DNA from: Neobacillus driksii
GTDB lineage: Bacteria > Bacillota > Bacilli > Bacillales > Cytobacillaceae
NCBI RefSeq assembly: GCF_013409995.1
Contig: NZ_JACCBX010000001.1
Coordinates: 122,932-186,931 of the forward strand
Length of the DNA: 64,000 nucleotides
Direction: 5' to 3'
Shown in pieces: positions 17,993-27,200 of this stretch. Each line of letters starts with the position of its first letter. Positions within the stretch are counted from its first letter, which is position 1. Both the position numbers and the translations under genes were made by a program. The notes under the pieces are model-generated. The model did no database searches. It worked only from the letters and a program-made list of their open reading frames with translations, and was not told the DNA's origin.

Positions 17993-19273
17993 ATGAAGAA
18001 GCTAGGCGTTTTAGTCTTAGGCTTATTATTACTATTTTTAACCGCATGCGGCGGTGGAGAAGAGAAAACTTCTGGGGACAGTAAAGTCACAGAACTTACA
18101 GTGTGGAATGACTGGACTGAAAATCGTCCGGAATATAAGGTTTATAAAGATATCATTGCTAAATTCAATGAAGAAAACAAAGGCAGTATCCACGTTAAAA
18201 TTGAAAGTATTCCACATGATCAATATGAAACAAAGCTAAGAACACAAGCAGCAGGAAAGCAATTACCGGATATGTTCCGCGTATGGCCTGGTGCACGTAT
18301 TCAGCCTCTAGTTGAAGGAAAAGTGTTACTTCCTTTAAATGATATCCTTGATACGTGGGAAGGAAAAATCCCAGAAGGTATCTTGAAAGATTATGCAGTT
18401 GACGGGAAACAGTATGCGATTCCAGCAAATATTAGTGAAACTAGCTTGATTTACTATCATAAAGATGTATTGGCAAAAGCAGGATTTGAAGAATTTCCAA
18501 AAACGTATGATGAGTTAAAAGATTTAATCAAGGCATTAAATGATCAAAAAGTAACGCCAATTGCATTAGGTAATAAAGCGATTTGGCCGCTGCAATCTGT
18601 TTACATTTCAACGATTGCAGACCGTTTCACTGGCAGTGAATTCTTACCAAGCACGTTAAGTGGTAAAGGTTCGTTTACAGATGAGAACTTTGTAAAAGCA
18701 TTAACAGTAGTGGAAGAATTAGCGAAGCTTAAAGCATTTAACGAAGATTTCAATACCATTGACGAAGCTCAATCTAGAACATTATTCAATAGTGGGGAAG
18801 CAGCTATGCACTTCGCCGGTTCTTGGGCTATTGGACCAATCCTTGAAGGTGTAGAAAATATCGATAATATCGGAGTTGCTCCGTTCCCAAGCTTTGGCGG
18901 CGAAGGTGATACAGCGAAAATTTCTGGTGCAGCGGGCGGCGGTATCGCTCTTAATGCTGAATTATCTGGTAAGAAGAAAGAAGCAGCATTTAAATTCTTA
19001 CAATTCTTCTATGGCGATGAGTTATACCAAGGACTAGCTAAGTCTAATATCGTTGTTCCAGTACAAGTAGAAATGGATGATAGCATTCCTGAAATTTACA
19101 AAACAGCTAACGGATTTGCACAAGGCGGTTTAGCACCAGTTTATGATGCAACCTTAACACCTGAGTTAACAGACATGATTAACAATGGTTTACAATCGAT
19201 CACAATCGGTGAAAAGACACCTAAAGAATTAGCTGATGAAATGCAGAAGGAAAACGAACAAGGAAAGAAATAA
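17993..19273 (+). CDS. ABC sugar-binding lipoprotein (CUT1, MalE-like size)
   Basis: This 426-residue family 1 solute-binding lipoprotein has a signal peptide ending in lipobox FLTAC at about residue 19 and a Gly-rich linker, so it is membrane-anchored outside the cell. The sequence TELTVWNDWTENRPEYKVYKDIIAKFN is the usual first beta-alpha unit. It is the first gene of an operon with two permeases, a sensor kinase, a response regulator, GH1 and a ROK kinase, so a beta-linked gluco-oligosaccharide is a reasonable cargo (inference). A GGGGG ribosome site and a strong hairpin after the stop suggest high, differential expression. Confidence 0.88.
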   Translation: MKKLGVLVLGLLLLFLTACGGGEEKTSGDSKVTELTVWNDWTENRPEYKVYKDIIAKFNEENKGSIHVKIESIPHDQYETKLRTQAAGKQLPDMFRVWPGARIQPLVEGKVLLPLNDILDTWEGKIPEGILKDYAVDGKQYAIPANISETSLIYYHKDVLAKAGFEEFPKTYDELKDLIKALNDQKVTPIALGNKAIWPLQSVYISTIADRFTGSEFLPSTLSGKGSFTDENFVKALTVVEELAKLKAFNEDFNTIDEAQSRTLFNSGEAAMHFAGSWAIGPILEGVENIDNIGVAPFPSFGGEGDTAKISGAAGGGIALNAELSGKKKEAAFKFLQFFYGDELYQGLAKSNIVVPVQVEMDDSIPEIYKTANGFAQGGLAPVYDATLTPELTDMINNGLQSITIGEKTPKELADEMQKENEQGKK

Positions 19274-19285
19274 TCTTTTAAAATA

Positions 19286-19311
19286 CAGGTTGCCTTCTCT
19301 AAGGCAACCTG
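19286..19311 (+). terminator. Intercistronic hairpin after binding-protein gene
   Basis: CAGGTTGCCTT (19286-19296) pairs perfectly with AAGGCAACCTG (19301-19311) with a CTCT loop, and only a short T stretch follows. It is more likely to stabilise the upstream mRNA or cause partial termination than to stop transcription fully. Confidence 0.7.
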
Positions 19312-19332
19312 CATTTCATAGGGGAGATAAAT

Positions 19333-20208
19333 ATGCAACTAACTGGAAAAAGTAAAGCGGCTCTTATTATCGGTTTACTGCCGGCATTTTTGATTTATAC
19401 CGTCTTTGCTATCTATCCGATTATCCAATCGTTTTATTATTCCTTTATGGAATGGGACGGTTTTTCGGAAATGGAATTTATCGGTCTGCAAAACTTTGAG
19501 AATCTTTTTCAAGATCCGTTATTTTGGAATTCAGTAGGCAATAACATTTTTGTTGTCATCGCCTCCGTATTTGGACAGATTCCGATTGCTTTATTTATAG
19601 CTCTGTTATTAAATCGAAAAATTAAGGGCTTAAAGATTTTTAGAACCATTGGCTTTCTGCCCGTTGTCTTATCAACGGTTGTTATCTCGCTAACATGGAG
19701 CCTGATTTACAATACAAAGGATGGCATGATTAACGAAATTTTAAGAGCTGTTGGGTTAGACTTTTTGGCACAAAACTGGCTTGGTGATACAAAATGGTCG
19801 ATGGTGGCTGTGTGTATTACGGTCATTTGGCAATTCGTTGGACTTTATCTCATTATTTTCCTAGCGGCTTTGCAGAACATACCGGAAGAAGTAATGGAAG
19901 CGGCAAAGATGGATGGTGCTTCTGAATGGGTGACTACATGGAAAATAACCATCCCTATGATTTGGGATACGATTATCGTTGCGATTATTTTGTGTATTTC
20001 CGGTAGTTTAAGAACCTTTGATTTAATTTATGTTATGACACATGGCGGACCATCACATTCTACCGACGTGATGGCGTTGTATATGTTCAATGAGACATTT
20101 TCGAATCTGCAATATGGTTACGGCAGTGCGATATCCGTATTTATTTTCTTCTTCAGTCTCATCTTGATTGGAATTGTAAAAAAAGTTCTTGGCCAAAAAT
20201 TTATTTGA
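19333..20208 (+). CDS. CUT1 ABC sugar permease, MalF/UgpA type
   Basis: This 291-residue membrane protein with six hydrophobic segments has the EAA loop EEVMEAAKMDGASE near residue 192. The opening GLLPAFLIYTVFAIYPIIQSFYYSF is the standard first segment. A GGGGAG ribosome site precedes the ATG. It ends 17 nt before the start of its partner permease. It belongs to the beta-glucoside-type importer of this operon. No ATPase gene is nearby, so an MsmX-like shared ATPase is assumed. Confidence 0.9.
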   Translation: MQLTGKSKAALIIGLLPAFLIYTVFAIYPIIQSFYYSFMEWDGFSEMEFIGLQNFENLFQDPLFWNSVGNNIFVVIASVFGQIPIALFIALLLNRKIKGLKIFRTIGFLPVVLSTVVISLTWSLIYNTKDGMINEILRAVGLDFLAQNWLGDTKWSMVAVCITVIWQFVGLYLIIFLAALQNIPEEVMEAAKMDGASEWVTTWKITIPMIWDTIIVAIILCISGSLRTFDLIYVMTHGGPSHSTDVMALYMFNETFSNLQYGYGSAISVFIFFFSLILIGIVKKVLGQKFI

Positions 20209-20225
20209 TGGGGGAGGGGCACAGA

Positions 20226-21107
20226 ATGGAAACAACGATTAAGAAAACAACACAATCTGCATTGCCGCTGCCACAAAGCACAAGGAAATTGAGTGTAAAG
20301 AATACCCTCATATATGCAGTCTTGATTATTTTTTCGGTGATTAATGTTTATCCTATTATTTGGATGATTATTAACTCTTTTAAGTCAGAAAAAGAATTTG
20401 CGGTGAATCAATTTGGTTTACCTAGGACTTTGGTAATTGATAACTATATTGAAGCGTGGGGCACTGCTAATTTAGGCATCCTCTTCAAAAATAGTATTTT
20501 TATATGTTTATTGGCAACTATTCTTACTGTGTTAATCGGCGCGTTAGCATCTTATTTTCTAGCAAGAATTGAATTTAAGTTGAAGAACGCCTTGTACACA
20601 TTCTTTATTTTCGGGATGTTAATTCCGATTCACGCAACGCTTGTTCCAATGTTTATTTTATTGAAAAATTTAGGGTTATTAAATAATCCTATTACCTTAT
20701 TATTTCCGTACATTGCCTTCCATTTACCGATTACGATCTTTATCTTAACCAGTTTTATGAAGGCTTTTCCGAAGGATATTGAAGAATCAGCGATTATCGA
20801 TGGCTGTGGAATCTTCCGGATTTTCTGGTCGATTATTTTACCGATGTCCCGTCCCGCACTTGCCACGGTTATCATTTTGAACTTTATTTATAACTGGAAC
20901 GAGTTCTCGTTTGCACTCGTACTACTAAATGATCCAGCCCTGCAGACATTGCCTTTAGGTCTTGCAAGTTTTGCTGGACAGTTTACCGTGAATTATGGTG
21001 CACAGATGGCAGGATTAACGATGTCCATGATTCCAATTATCATTTTCTATTTATTCTTGGAAAAAGAAATTGTAAATGGTATGACAGCCGGAGCCGTAAA
21101 AGGATAA
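20226..21107 (+). CDS. CUT1 ABC sugar permease, MalG/UgpE type
   Basis: This 293-residue partner permease has six hydrophobic segments and the EAA loop DIEESAIIDGCG near residue 190, followed by the family-typical PMSRPALATVIILNFIYNWNEF. The ATG at 20226 with GGGAGGGG at good spacing is chosen over an ATG at 20205 that overlaps the preceding gene. With the upstream permease it should form the channel for the sugar captured by the lipoprotein at 17993. The sensor kinase gene begins 33 nt later, so transport and sensing genes are co-transcribed. Confidence 0.9.
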   Translation: METTIKKTTQSALPLPQSTRKLSVKNTLIYAVLIIFSVINVYPIIWMIINSFKSEKEFAVNQFGLPRTLVIDNYIEAWGTANLGILFKNSIFICLLATILTVLIGALASYFLARIEFKLKNALYTFFIFGMLIPIHATLVPMFILLKNLGLLNNPITLLFPYIAFHLPITIFILTSFMKAFPKDIEESAIIDGCGIFRIFWSIILPMSRPALATVIILNFIYNWNEFSFALVLLNDPALQTLPLGLASFAGQFTVNYGAQMAGLTMSMIPIIIFYLFLEKEIVNGMTAGAVKG

Positions 21108-21140
21108 ACTAACGGTAATAAATTAAAAGGCTGATGTGCA

Positions 21141-22904
21141 ATGATCCGAAATTGGGGATTAAAAAATAAGTTTGTCACCGTATTCTTACTCTTGATTACC
21201 TTACCAACCTTTATTATTGGCTGCATTATCTACTATCAAACGACAACTGTTTTTAAGCAGCAGGCTGAAAAAAATGCCGTTGACAAACTAGAAAAAAATG
21301 AAGATAACTTAACTTCCCTCATTCGTGGGATTGAGAATATGTCTTCTTACATGATCTATGAAAAAAACTTCCGAACGTTTTTTACGGCTACGGAGGAAGA
21401 CCTTACTCAAGCAGAGTATAAAGAGGCAGTTGCAGGGATTAATGGTTATTTTACCTTTCAGCTTATGAGTCATAGTTATATCGATTCGATTCTATTGGTC
21501 GCAAATGATGGACATGTTTTAGAAATTGGCAGCCATTTAATCGGAAATGAAGTCAGTATGAATCAAGGAGCCAGGGAGCTTGAAGGCCGTCCATATTGGA
21601 GCAATACCTATCAAGTGATTGAAAATGGATCTGCAAAAAAAAATGTTGTTAGTTTAACAAGGGTTATTAATGATATTAACCATATCAACACACCTATCGG
21701 AATGGTGAGAATACGATTAGACGAATCTAAGCTATATAAGACAATTGAAAGTAATTCCATTAACCAAACTGGTGATTATTTTGTATTGAACAAAAAAGGA
21801 GAAGTCGTCCTGCATCAGAATCCTTCATTAGCGGGGAAACCCTTTCCTGATTCAAAAATAACCGGCTGGATTTTAAACGGTAAAAATAAAACGTTGAAAA
21901 CCAAGGCTGATCAAAGTGACTATTTACTGGTGAAAAAAGCAATTACAGGAACGGATTGGGTTTCGATTGCGATGGTAAATGAGGGAGAAGTGGTTAAAAG
22001 TTTATATAATGTCCGCGGCTTGTTTGTTTTTATGATTCTCCTTTTATTAGCACTTGGAGCATTAGCTTTTGTCGGATTTTATCAATCCTTTATCCGAAGG
22101 ATTGTGGAATTGACGAAGCAAACGAAGCAGCTGGGAGAAGGCGACTTCAGTGCAAAGGTTCAAATCTCTTCACAAGATGAGATTGGGAAATTAGGACTCC
22201 GATTTAACCAAATGGTCACAACCATTCAAAATTATATTAATCGAGAATATAAGTTAAAGATTAAGCAGCGTGAATCGGAATTGAAGGCTCTTCAAAGCCA
22301 GATTGATCCACACTTTTTATACAATACACTGGACATGATTCGTTGGACGGCCCGATTAGAAAAAGCGATGGAAACAGGTCAGTTAATTGAGCGTTTATCT
22401 AAAATCTTTCGTATGAATTTAAACATGGGGAAAATGTGGGTAAAGGTAGAGGAAGAAATTCATTATATTCAAAACTACCTGGAGTTACAAAAGAGCCGAA
22501 TTGGAAATCGTTTAAATTACAGTGTTTTTTATGACGATCAAATAAAAGATATCTATATCATTAAGCAAATTTTACAGCCATTAGTAGAAAATAGTATCCT
22601 TCATGGTTTTAAAAATTTGCCTAGACAGGGCGTTATCCAGATTCGCATGTTTAAGGTTGATGAGGAAATTTGGATAGATGTAATCGACAATGGCTGGGGA
22701 TTTAAGAGTGAGAAACAGGATGAAGATGATAAACGGAAAGGCGGCTATGCCATTCCTAATCTCATCGACCGCTTAGAGATGGCCTTTGGCGAAGAGGCAA
22801 AATTCGAGTTGTTGGATTCTCTTGCGGGAACATGGATTCGCTTGAAGCTTCCTATATCAGAGAATGATAATCGCAATCTAATTCCAAATGAGACAGGTGA
22901 GTAG
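21141..22904 (+). CDS. YesM-type sensor histidine kinase
   Basis: This 587-residue membrane sensor has TM1 at about residues 10-32, an extracytoplasmic Cache-like domain at about 35-290, TM2 at about 293-315, HAMP at about 316-370, and then the HisKA_7/His_kinase box LQSQIDPHFLYNTLDMI with phospho-accepting His391. The HATPase region has LVENSILHGF (N box) and DNGWGF (G1 box). This family senses extracellular sugars, sometimes with the binding protein. It lies between the permeases and its cognate response regulator, with its stop one base before the regulator's ATG, which implies translational coupling. Confidence 0.9.
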   Translation: MIRNWGLKNKFVTVFLLLITLPTFIIGCIIYYQTTTVFKQQAEKNAVDKLEKNEDNLTSLIRGIENMSSYMIYEKNFRTFFTATEEDLTQAEYKEAVAGINGYFTFQLMSHSYIDSILLVANDGHVLEIGSHLIGNEVSMNQGARELEGRPYWSNTYQVIENGSAKKNVVSLTRVINDINHINTPIGMVRIRLDESKLYKTIESNSINQTGDYFVLNKKGEVVLHQNPSLAGKPFPDSKITGWILNGKNKTLKTKADQSDYLLVKKAITGTDWVSIAMVNEGEVVKSLYNVRGLFVFMILLLLALGALAFVGFYQSFIRRIVELTKQTKQLGEGDFSAKVQISSQDEIGKLGLRFNQMVTTIQNYINREYKLKIKQRESELKALQSQIDPHFLYNTLDMIRWTARLEKAMETGQLIERLSKIFRMNLNMGKMWVKVEEEIHYIQNYLELQKSRIGNRLNYSVFYDDQIKDIYIIKQILQPLVENSILHGFKNLPRQGVIQIRMFKVDEEIWIDVIDNGWGFKSEKQDEDDKRKGGYAIPNLIDRLEMAFGEEAKFELLDSLAGTWIRLKLPISENDNRNLIPNETGE

Positions 22905-22905
22905 T

Positions 22906-24114
22906 ATGCCCTTTAAAATGCTAATTGTTGATGATGAACCCATTATTTGTCGTGGTTTGCAACAGACCATTCCGTGGGATGAATATATGGTGGAAGTTGT
23001 TGACCTTGCGTATGACGGGGCGGAGGCTATTCAAAAGATTCAGGAACATGGTGATATCGATTTAGTCCTAACCGATGTCAGAATGCCGAATGTTGATGGC
23101 TTGAGACTGGCGGCATTCCTTGCAGAGAACTATTCAGATATTCGAATGATTATCATAAGTGGGTACGACGATTTTAAATACGCACAGCAGGCGATTCAAT
23201 TAGGTGTAAAGGATTACTTATTGAAGCCGGTAGAGGTAGATGAGCTTTTACAGGTCATCACAAAAATCACCAGTACCTTACAAGAAGAAAGAAAAGCTGC
23301 ACAGCAAATCTATCAGATGAATTTACAAAATGCTATTTTTCATCAAGTTCTAGATTTACCAGATACTGCTCCAAACCATTCGGGTTTATTTGCTGATGTG
23401 CGTATTTATCCCTTTGTTACCATGTTAAAAGAGTATAAAAATAAAACAAAAGATCTTTCTGAAGAAGAACTGCAAAACGTGGCTGTGGACTGGGAAAACC
23501 AAGTAGAAAAATTGTTAAACAGTCAGGGGTTTTCATGTGTATCGGTGTTTACAAGTAAAAATGTCTTACTCACTTGTGTAACCAATCATTTGTCTGATTT
23601 TACTCCTCGGAATTTGGATTTCCAAGAGTTAAATTGTGTTGTTAATGATACTGACATCACAATTGGTCAGCTGAATGAGGTGTATCTAAGATTATATGAA
23701 GATACCCGGTATATTCCTTTTAGTGAAGACGGGGTTGTTGTTAGTCCTGTAAGTGAATCATTGGCGAATAAGTCAAAGGCTAACGACTGGTTAATGGATA
23801 GGGCAGAACAATATATCAAAACCTATTATGCGTCACCAATCAAGGCACATGAAGTAGCAGACGTCATTAATATTTCCCCTAATTATTTCAGTTCTTTATT
23901 TAAACAAAAAACGGGCAAAAGTTTTAATGAATATATTAATACCTTGCGTGTGGATACAGCCAAACAGCTGCTTGAAGAAACCCCTTTTAATGTAAATGAA
24001 ATAGCTGAAAAGGTAGGATATCGAGAATATAAGTACTTTGTGGATGTGTTTAAAAAATTTACAGGCTATACGCCAACAAAGTATAGAAACGTAAGGGCAA
24101 ACAATATCAATTAA
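22906..24114 (+). CDS. YesN-type AraC-family response regulator
   Basis: This 402-residue regulator has an N-terminal receiver domain with phospho-acceptor Asp57 (LTDVRMPN) and Lys in LLKPVE, a middle region of about 150 residues, and a C-terminal AraC double helix-turn-helix (about 305-400: IKAHEVADVINISPNYFSSL, then NVNEIAEKVGYREYKYF). Start at 22906 follows AGGTGAG and overlaps the kinase end region. It probably activates this operon on sensing the imported sugar. The TCGGATA direct repeat at 17899-17926 is a candidate target. Confidence 0.9.
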   Translation: MPFKMLIVDDEPIICRGLQQTIPWDEYMVEVVDLAYDGAEAIQKIQEHGDIDLVLTDVRMPNVDGLRLAAFLAENYSDIRMIIISGYDDFKYAQQAIQLGVKDYLLKPVEVDELLQVITKITSTLQEERKAAQQIYQMNLQNAIFHQVLDLPDTAPNHSGLFADVRIYPFVTMLKEYKNKTKDLSEEELQNVAVDWENQVEKLLNSQGFSCVSVFTSKNVLLTCVTNHLSDFTPRNLDFQELNCVVNDTDITIGQLNEVYLRLYEDTRYIPFSEDGVVVSPVSESLANKSKANDWLMDRAEQYIKTYYASPIKAHEVADVINISPNYFSSLFKQKTGKSFNEYINTLRVDTAKQLLEETPFNVNEIAEKVGYREYKYFVDVFKKFTGYTPTKYRNVRANNIN

Positions 24115-24150
24115 TCATAAGAGTGACTTATGAAATTGGAGGTAAGTAGT

Positions 24151-25587
24151 ATGCAAAAGAAAATTAATGTACCGAATGACTTTTTCCTAGGAGCAGCAGT
24201 GTCTGCTTGGCAAACGGAGGGATGGTCAGGAAAAAAAGAGACACAGGATTCCTTTCTAGACATGTGGTATAAAGAAAATAAACATGTTTGGCATAATGGA
24301 TATGGTCCTGCTGTAGCAACTGATTTTAAGAATCGATATAAAGAAGATATTGGTTATATGAAGCAAATTGGTTTGCAAAATTTTAGAACTTCTATTAATT
24401 GGTCTCGCTTTTTACTAGATTATGAGAATGCCGTAGTAGATGAAGAATATGCTAGTTATATAGATGATATGATCAATGAGTTAATCAAGAATAATGTGGA
24501 GCCGATGATTTGTCTTGAACACTACGAGCTTCCTGCTGAATTATTTAAGAAATACGGCGGCTGGGGATCAAAACATGTTGTGGATTTATTCGTTAAATAT
24601 ACAGAAAAGGTGTTTGAGCGTTATGGTGATCGCGTTAAGCACTGGTTTACTTTCAATGAGCCAATTGTTATTCAAACACGTGTCTATTTAGACGCGGTTC
24701 GTTATCCATTTGAACAAAATACGCAGAAATGGATGCAATGGAATTTTAATAAAAGCTTAGCAACGGCTAAAGTAATTCGTTTATTTAAACAAATGGACTT
24801 AAAAGAAAAATATGGCGCCAAGATTGGTAACATCATTAATCCAGAGGTAGCATATGCGCGTTCTTCTGCTGAACATGACCAAAAAGCAGCACGCATTTTT
24901 GATTTATTTTACAATAGAATTTTCTTGGATCCTTCGATTAAAGGCGAATTCCCTGAAGAATTGTTTGAATTAATGAACAAGCATGATATTGCTTTCGAGG
25001 CAACAGAAGAAGAGTTGCAAATCATTAAAGAGAACACCGTTGATTATGTGGGATTAAATATCTATTTCCCATACCGTGTAAAAGCACGTTCAACCGCATG
25101 GAATGAAGAGACGCCTTTCCATCCTGCCTACTATTATGAAAGCTTTGATTTACCAGGCAGAAAAATGAATCCTCACCGCGGCTGGGAAATCTATCCTCAG
25201 GTGATGTATGATATCGCTATGCGAATGAAAGAGGAATATGGAAACATCGAATGGTTTATTGCTGAAAATGGAATGGGTGTGGAAAATGAACACCGTTTTA
25301 AAAATGAAGAAGGCATGATTCAAGATGATTACCGCATTGAATTTATTAGTGAACATTTAAAATGGTTATTAAAGGGTGTTGAAGAAGGTTCCAACTGTAC
25401 AGGCTATATGCTTTGGGCCTTCAGCGACAACGTATCACCTATGAATGCGTTTAAGAATCGTTACGGTTTGGTTGAAATTAACCTCGAAGAAAATCGGAAC
25501 CGTACGCTTAAAAAATCTGCTTATTGGCTAAAAGACGTCATCGAAACCAAACAATTCGAAGGACAGGACGACAATATCTATAAATAA
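24151..25587 (+). CDS. GH1 beta-glycosidase
   Basis: This 478-residue family 1 glycoside hydrolase is a TIM-barrel retaining enzyme acting in the cytosol (no signal peptide). Acid/base Glu170 in TFNEP and nucleophile Glu372 in IAENG are present. Near the C-terminus the phosphate-binding signature of 6-phospho-glycosidases (S...S-K-x-Y) is only partial: VSPMNAFKNRYG has Asn where the Lys is expected. Together with ABC import this favours a non-phosphorylated beta-glucoside or beta-galactoside, although a phospho-substrate is not excluded. The ATG at 24151 has GGAGG 8 nt upstream. A ROK kinase follows, fitting phosphorylation of the released hexose. Confidence 0.88.
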   Translation: MQKKINVPNDFFLGAAVSAWQTEGWSGKKETQDSFLDMWYKENKHVWHNGYGPAVATDFKNRYKEDIGYMKQIGLQNFRTSINWSRFLLDYENAVVDEEYASYIDDMINELIKNNVEPMICLEHYELPAELFKKYGGWGSKHVVDLFVKYTEKVFERYGDRVKHWFTFNEPIVIQTRVYLDAVRYPFEQNTQKWMQWNFNKSLATAKVIRLFKQMDLKEKYGAKIGNIINPEVAYARSSAEHDQKAARIFDLFYNRIFLDPSIKGEFPEELFELMNKHDIAFEATEEELQIIKENTVDYVGLNIYFPYRVKARSTAWNEETPFHPAYYYESFDLPGRKMNPHRGWEIYPQVMYDIAMRMKEEYGNIEWFIAENGMGVENEHRFKNEEGMIQDDYRIEFISEHLKWLLKGVEEGSNCTGYMLWAFSDNVSPMNAFKNRYGLVEINLEENRNRTLKKSAYWLKDVIETKQFEGQDDNIYK

Positions 25588-25613
25588 AAAGCTACCTAGG
25601 GGCGTTTCTTAAG

Positions 25614-26501
25614 ATGAGTAAATATTTAGCTTTTGATATCGGCGGAACATTTATTAAATACGGATTGGTGACCGAGAAGGCTGAAATCCTTGAGAACAAT
25701 AAAGTGAAAACACCTAAAACATTAGATGAATTGCTTTTGGTTATCGAAAAACTGTCTGGGAAGTATTCGGAGGTTAAAGGGATTGCAATTAGTGCACCTG
25801 GTGCTGTTTCGGATGAAGGCGTGATTTATGGTTCCAGTGCCATTCCTTATTTACACGGACCAAATATTAAAAATTTGGTGAGTGAGATAACTTCACTGCC
25901 GGTCTACTTAGAAAATGACGCCAATTGTGCGGGCTATGCTGAGATTTGGAACGGCGCAGCAAAGGGGAAAAAGGATGTACTTGTTATGGTGATTGGAACC
26001 GGAATTGGCGGATCGGTGTTTAAGAACGGCCAATTGCATAAAGGGGCCCATCTCCATGGCGGCGAATTCGGTTATATGCTGCTAACTGGTGATATTCAAG
26101 ATAGCAATGATGTTTGGAGCAGAGTGGCTTCAACCGCTGCGCTGGTGAGAAATGTCGCAGAAAGAAAGCAAATAGATGTGGAATCTATTTCAGGTGAACA
26201 AATTTTTAAACTTGCTGAATCTGGAGATGAGGATTGTATTGAAGCTATCAATCATTTCTATCACTTATTGGCGGTAGGGATTTATAATTTGCAGTACATT
26301 TATGATCCTGAAGTAATCGTCATTGGCGGTGGAATCAGTGCTAGAGACGAACTCATTGATGGAATCAATGAGAAGCTGGATAGTATTTTAACAAGAGTCA
26401 ATCTTGCTAAAATTAAACCTGAAATCGTGGCATGTAAGTATCGTCAAAATGCCAACTTACTAGGGGCAGTATACGGTGCCATGCACACTGAATTAAATTA
26501 G
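25614..26501 (+). CDS. ROK-family sugar kinase (glucokinase type)
   Basis: This 295-residue ROK kinase has the ATP-binding DIGGTFIKYGL at the N-terminus, ENDANCAGYAE with the catalytic Asp near residue 103, GTGIGGSV, and HLHGGEFGYML where many ROK proteins carry the zinc-binding CxCGxxGC. The cysteine cluster is absent, as in a known zinc-less ROK branch. It lacks an N-terminal DNA-binding domain, so it is an enzyme rather than a repressor. As last gene of the GH1 operon it probably phosphorylates the released glucose or related hexose (inference). It resembles the NanK-type kinase at 43634. Confidence 0.87.
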   Translation: MSKYLAFDIGGTFIKYGLVTEKAEILENNKVKTPKTLDELLLVIEKLSGKYSEVKGIAISAPGAVSDEGVIYGSSAIPYLHGPNIKNLVSEITSLPVYLENDANCAGYAEIWNGAAKGKKDVLVMVIGTGIGGSVFKNGQLHKGAHLHGGEFGYMLLTGDIQDSNDVWSRVASTAALVRNVAERKQIDVESISGEQIFKLAESGDEDCIEAINHFYHLLAVGIYNLQYIYDPEVIVIGGGISARDELIDGINEKLDSILTRVNLAKIKPEIVACKYRQNANLLGAVYGAMHTELN

Positions 26502-26510
26502 ATTTTAGAT

Positions 26511-26546
26511 AAAACCGCTTGGGTTCTAGTCAACCAAGCGGTTTTT
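26511..26546 (+). terminator. Terminator of GH1-ROK operon
   Basis: AAAACCGCTTGG (26511-26522) pairs with CCAAGCGGTTTT (26534-26545) and runs into T residues. Confidence 0.9.
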
Positions 26547-26592
26547 ACTTTTCCTTTCTAAATATTATGAGTTATGGAAAGGTATTTTCTGG

Positions 26593-26620
26593 TATAATAT
26601 AATATTAAGTATATACTTAA
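26593..26620 (+). promoter_or_regulatory. Extended -10 promoter with overlapping palindrome
   Basis: TGGTATAAT (26590-26598) is an extended -10 element. Seven nt further on, TTAAGTATATACTTAA (26605-26620) is a perfect 16-bp palindrome at the expected transcription start, as for a repressor operator. It precedes the small membrane protein gene. The regulator is unknown. Confidence 0.5.
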
Positions 26621-26641
26621 ACATAGCAGGGAGAGAGAATT

Positions 26642-26902
26642 TTGGAAGGCTTTTTTGGACTTGCTTTAAATATCATTCTGACTATTTATTTAGTTATTGA
26701 TTCTAAAAAGCATGGTAAGAACCCCGTTCTATGGGGAATTCTAGGTTTTGTTTTTGGTGCCATTGCTTTAGGAATCTACTTAATTAGGACAGATCGAAAG
26801 GTAGTCGGCTGGATTGTTACCATTCTCAGTATTTTAGGATATTTAGCGTTCCTCCTATTAGTTGGCTTGGCCATCCTATTTACAGTTGCAGGATTTTCAT
26901 AA
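26642..26902 (+). CDS. Small membrane protein of unknown function
   Basis: This 86-residue protein has three hydrophobic segments (about residues 3-20, 28-46 and 55-83) separated by short charged loops such as DSKKHGKNP and RTDRK. This layout resembles small phospholipase D-nuclease N-terminal-like or DUF-type membrane proteins, but I do not recognise a specific family. It starts with TTG after GGGAGAGAG and has its own promoter, palindromic operator candidate and terminator, so it is a monocistronic regulated unit between two sugar loci. Confidence 0.65.
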   Translation: MEGFFGLALNIILTIYLVIDSKKHGKNPVLWGILGFVFGAIALGIYLIRTDRKVVGWIVTILSILGYLAFLLLVGLAILFTVAGFS

Positions 26903-26935
26903 AGAAAAGGAAGGGGTTTCCCTTCCTCAGATTGT

Positions 26936-26966
26936 CGAGAAAGTATCTTCTCGGCAATTTTTATTT
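26936..26966 (+). terminator. Terminator after small membrane protein
   Basis: CGAGAA (26936-26941) and TTCTCG (26948-26953) form a short stem followed by a T-rich tail. A GGAAGGG/CCCTTCC stem (26909-26926) lies just before it. From about 26967 to 27200 I see no gene, only AT-rich leader for the next operon. Confidence 0.65.
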
Positions 26967-27200
26967 TTCAGCCTGCCCAAAGGCCAGTTGATTTCCGCTC
27001 CAATCAACAGGGGAGAATTAACAAGGAGATTGCCACCCTTACATTATTTGGAGCGATTTGCCTCCATCAATAAACCTTAAAAATATGATAGAATTTTTAC
27101 ATAATTTCATAGATTCGTTTAACAAAAATACGCCGATTATTAATTTATCTGATAAACTAATTATATTACCTTCACTTTAATAGAAAAAGGGGGGCTTTTG

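Noticed and set aside
26862..27080. Open frame of 72 codons overlapping the small membrane protein end
   Set aside because: It runs through two hairpins, is out of frame with the upstream gene and has no ribosome site.
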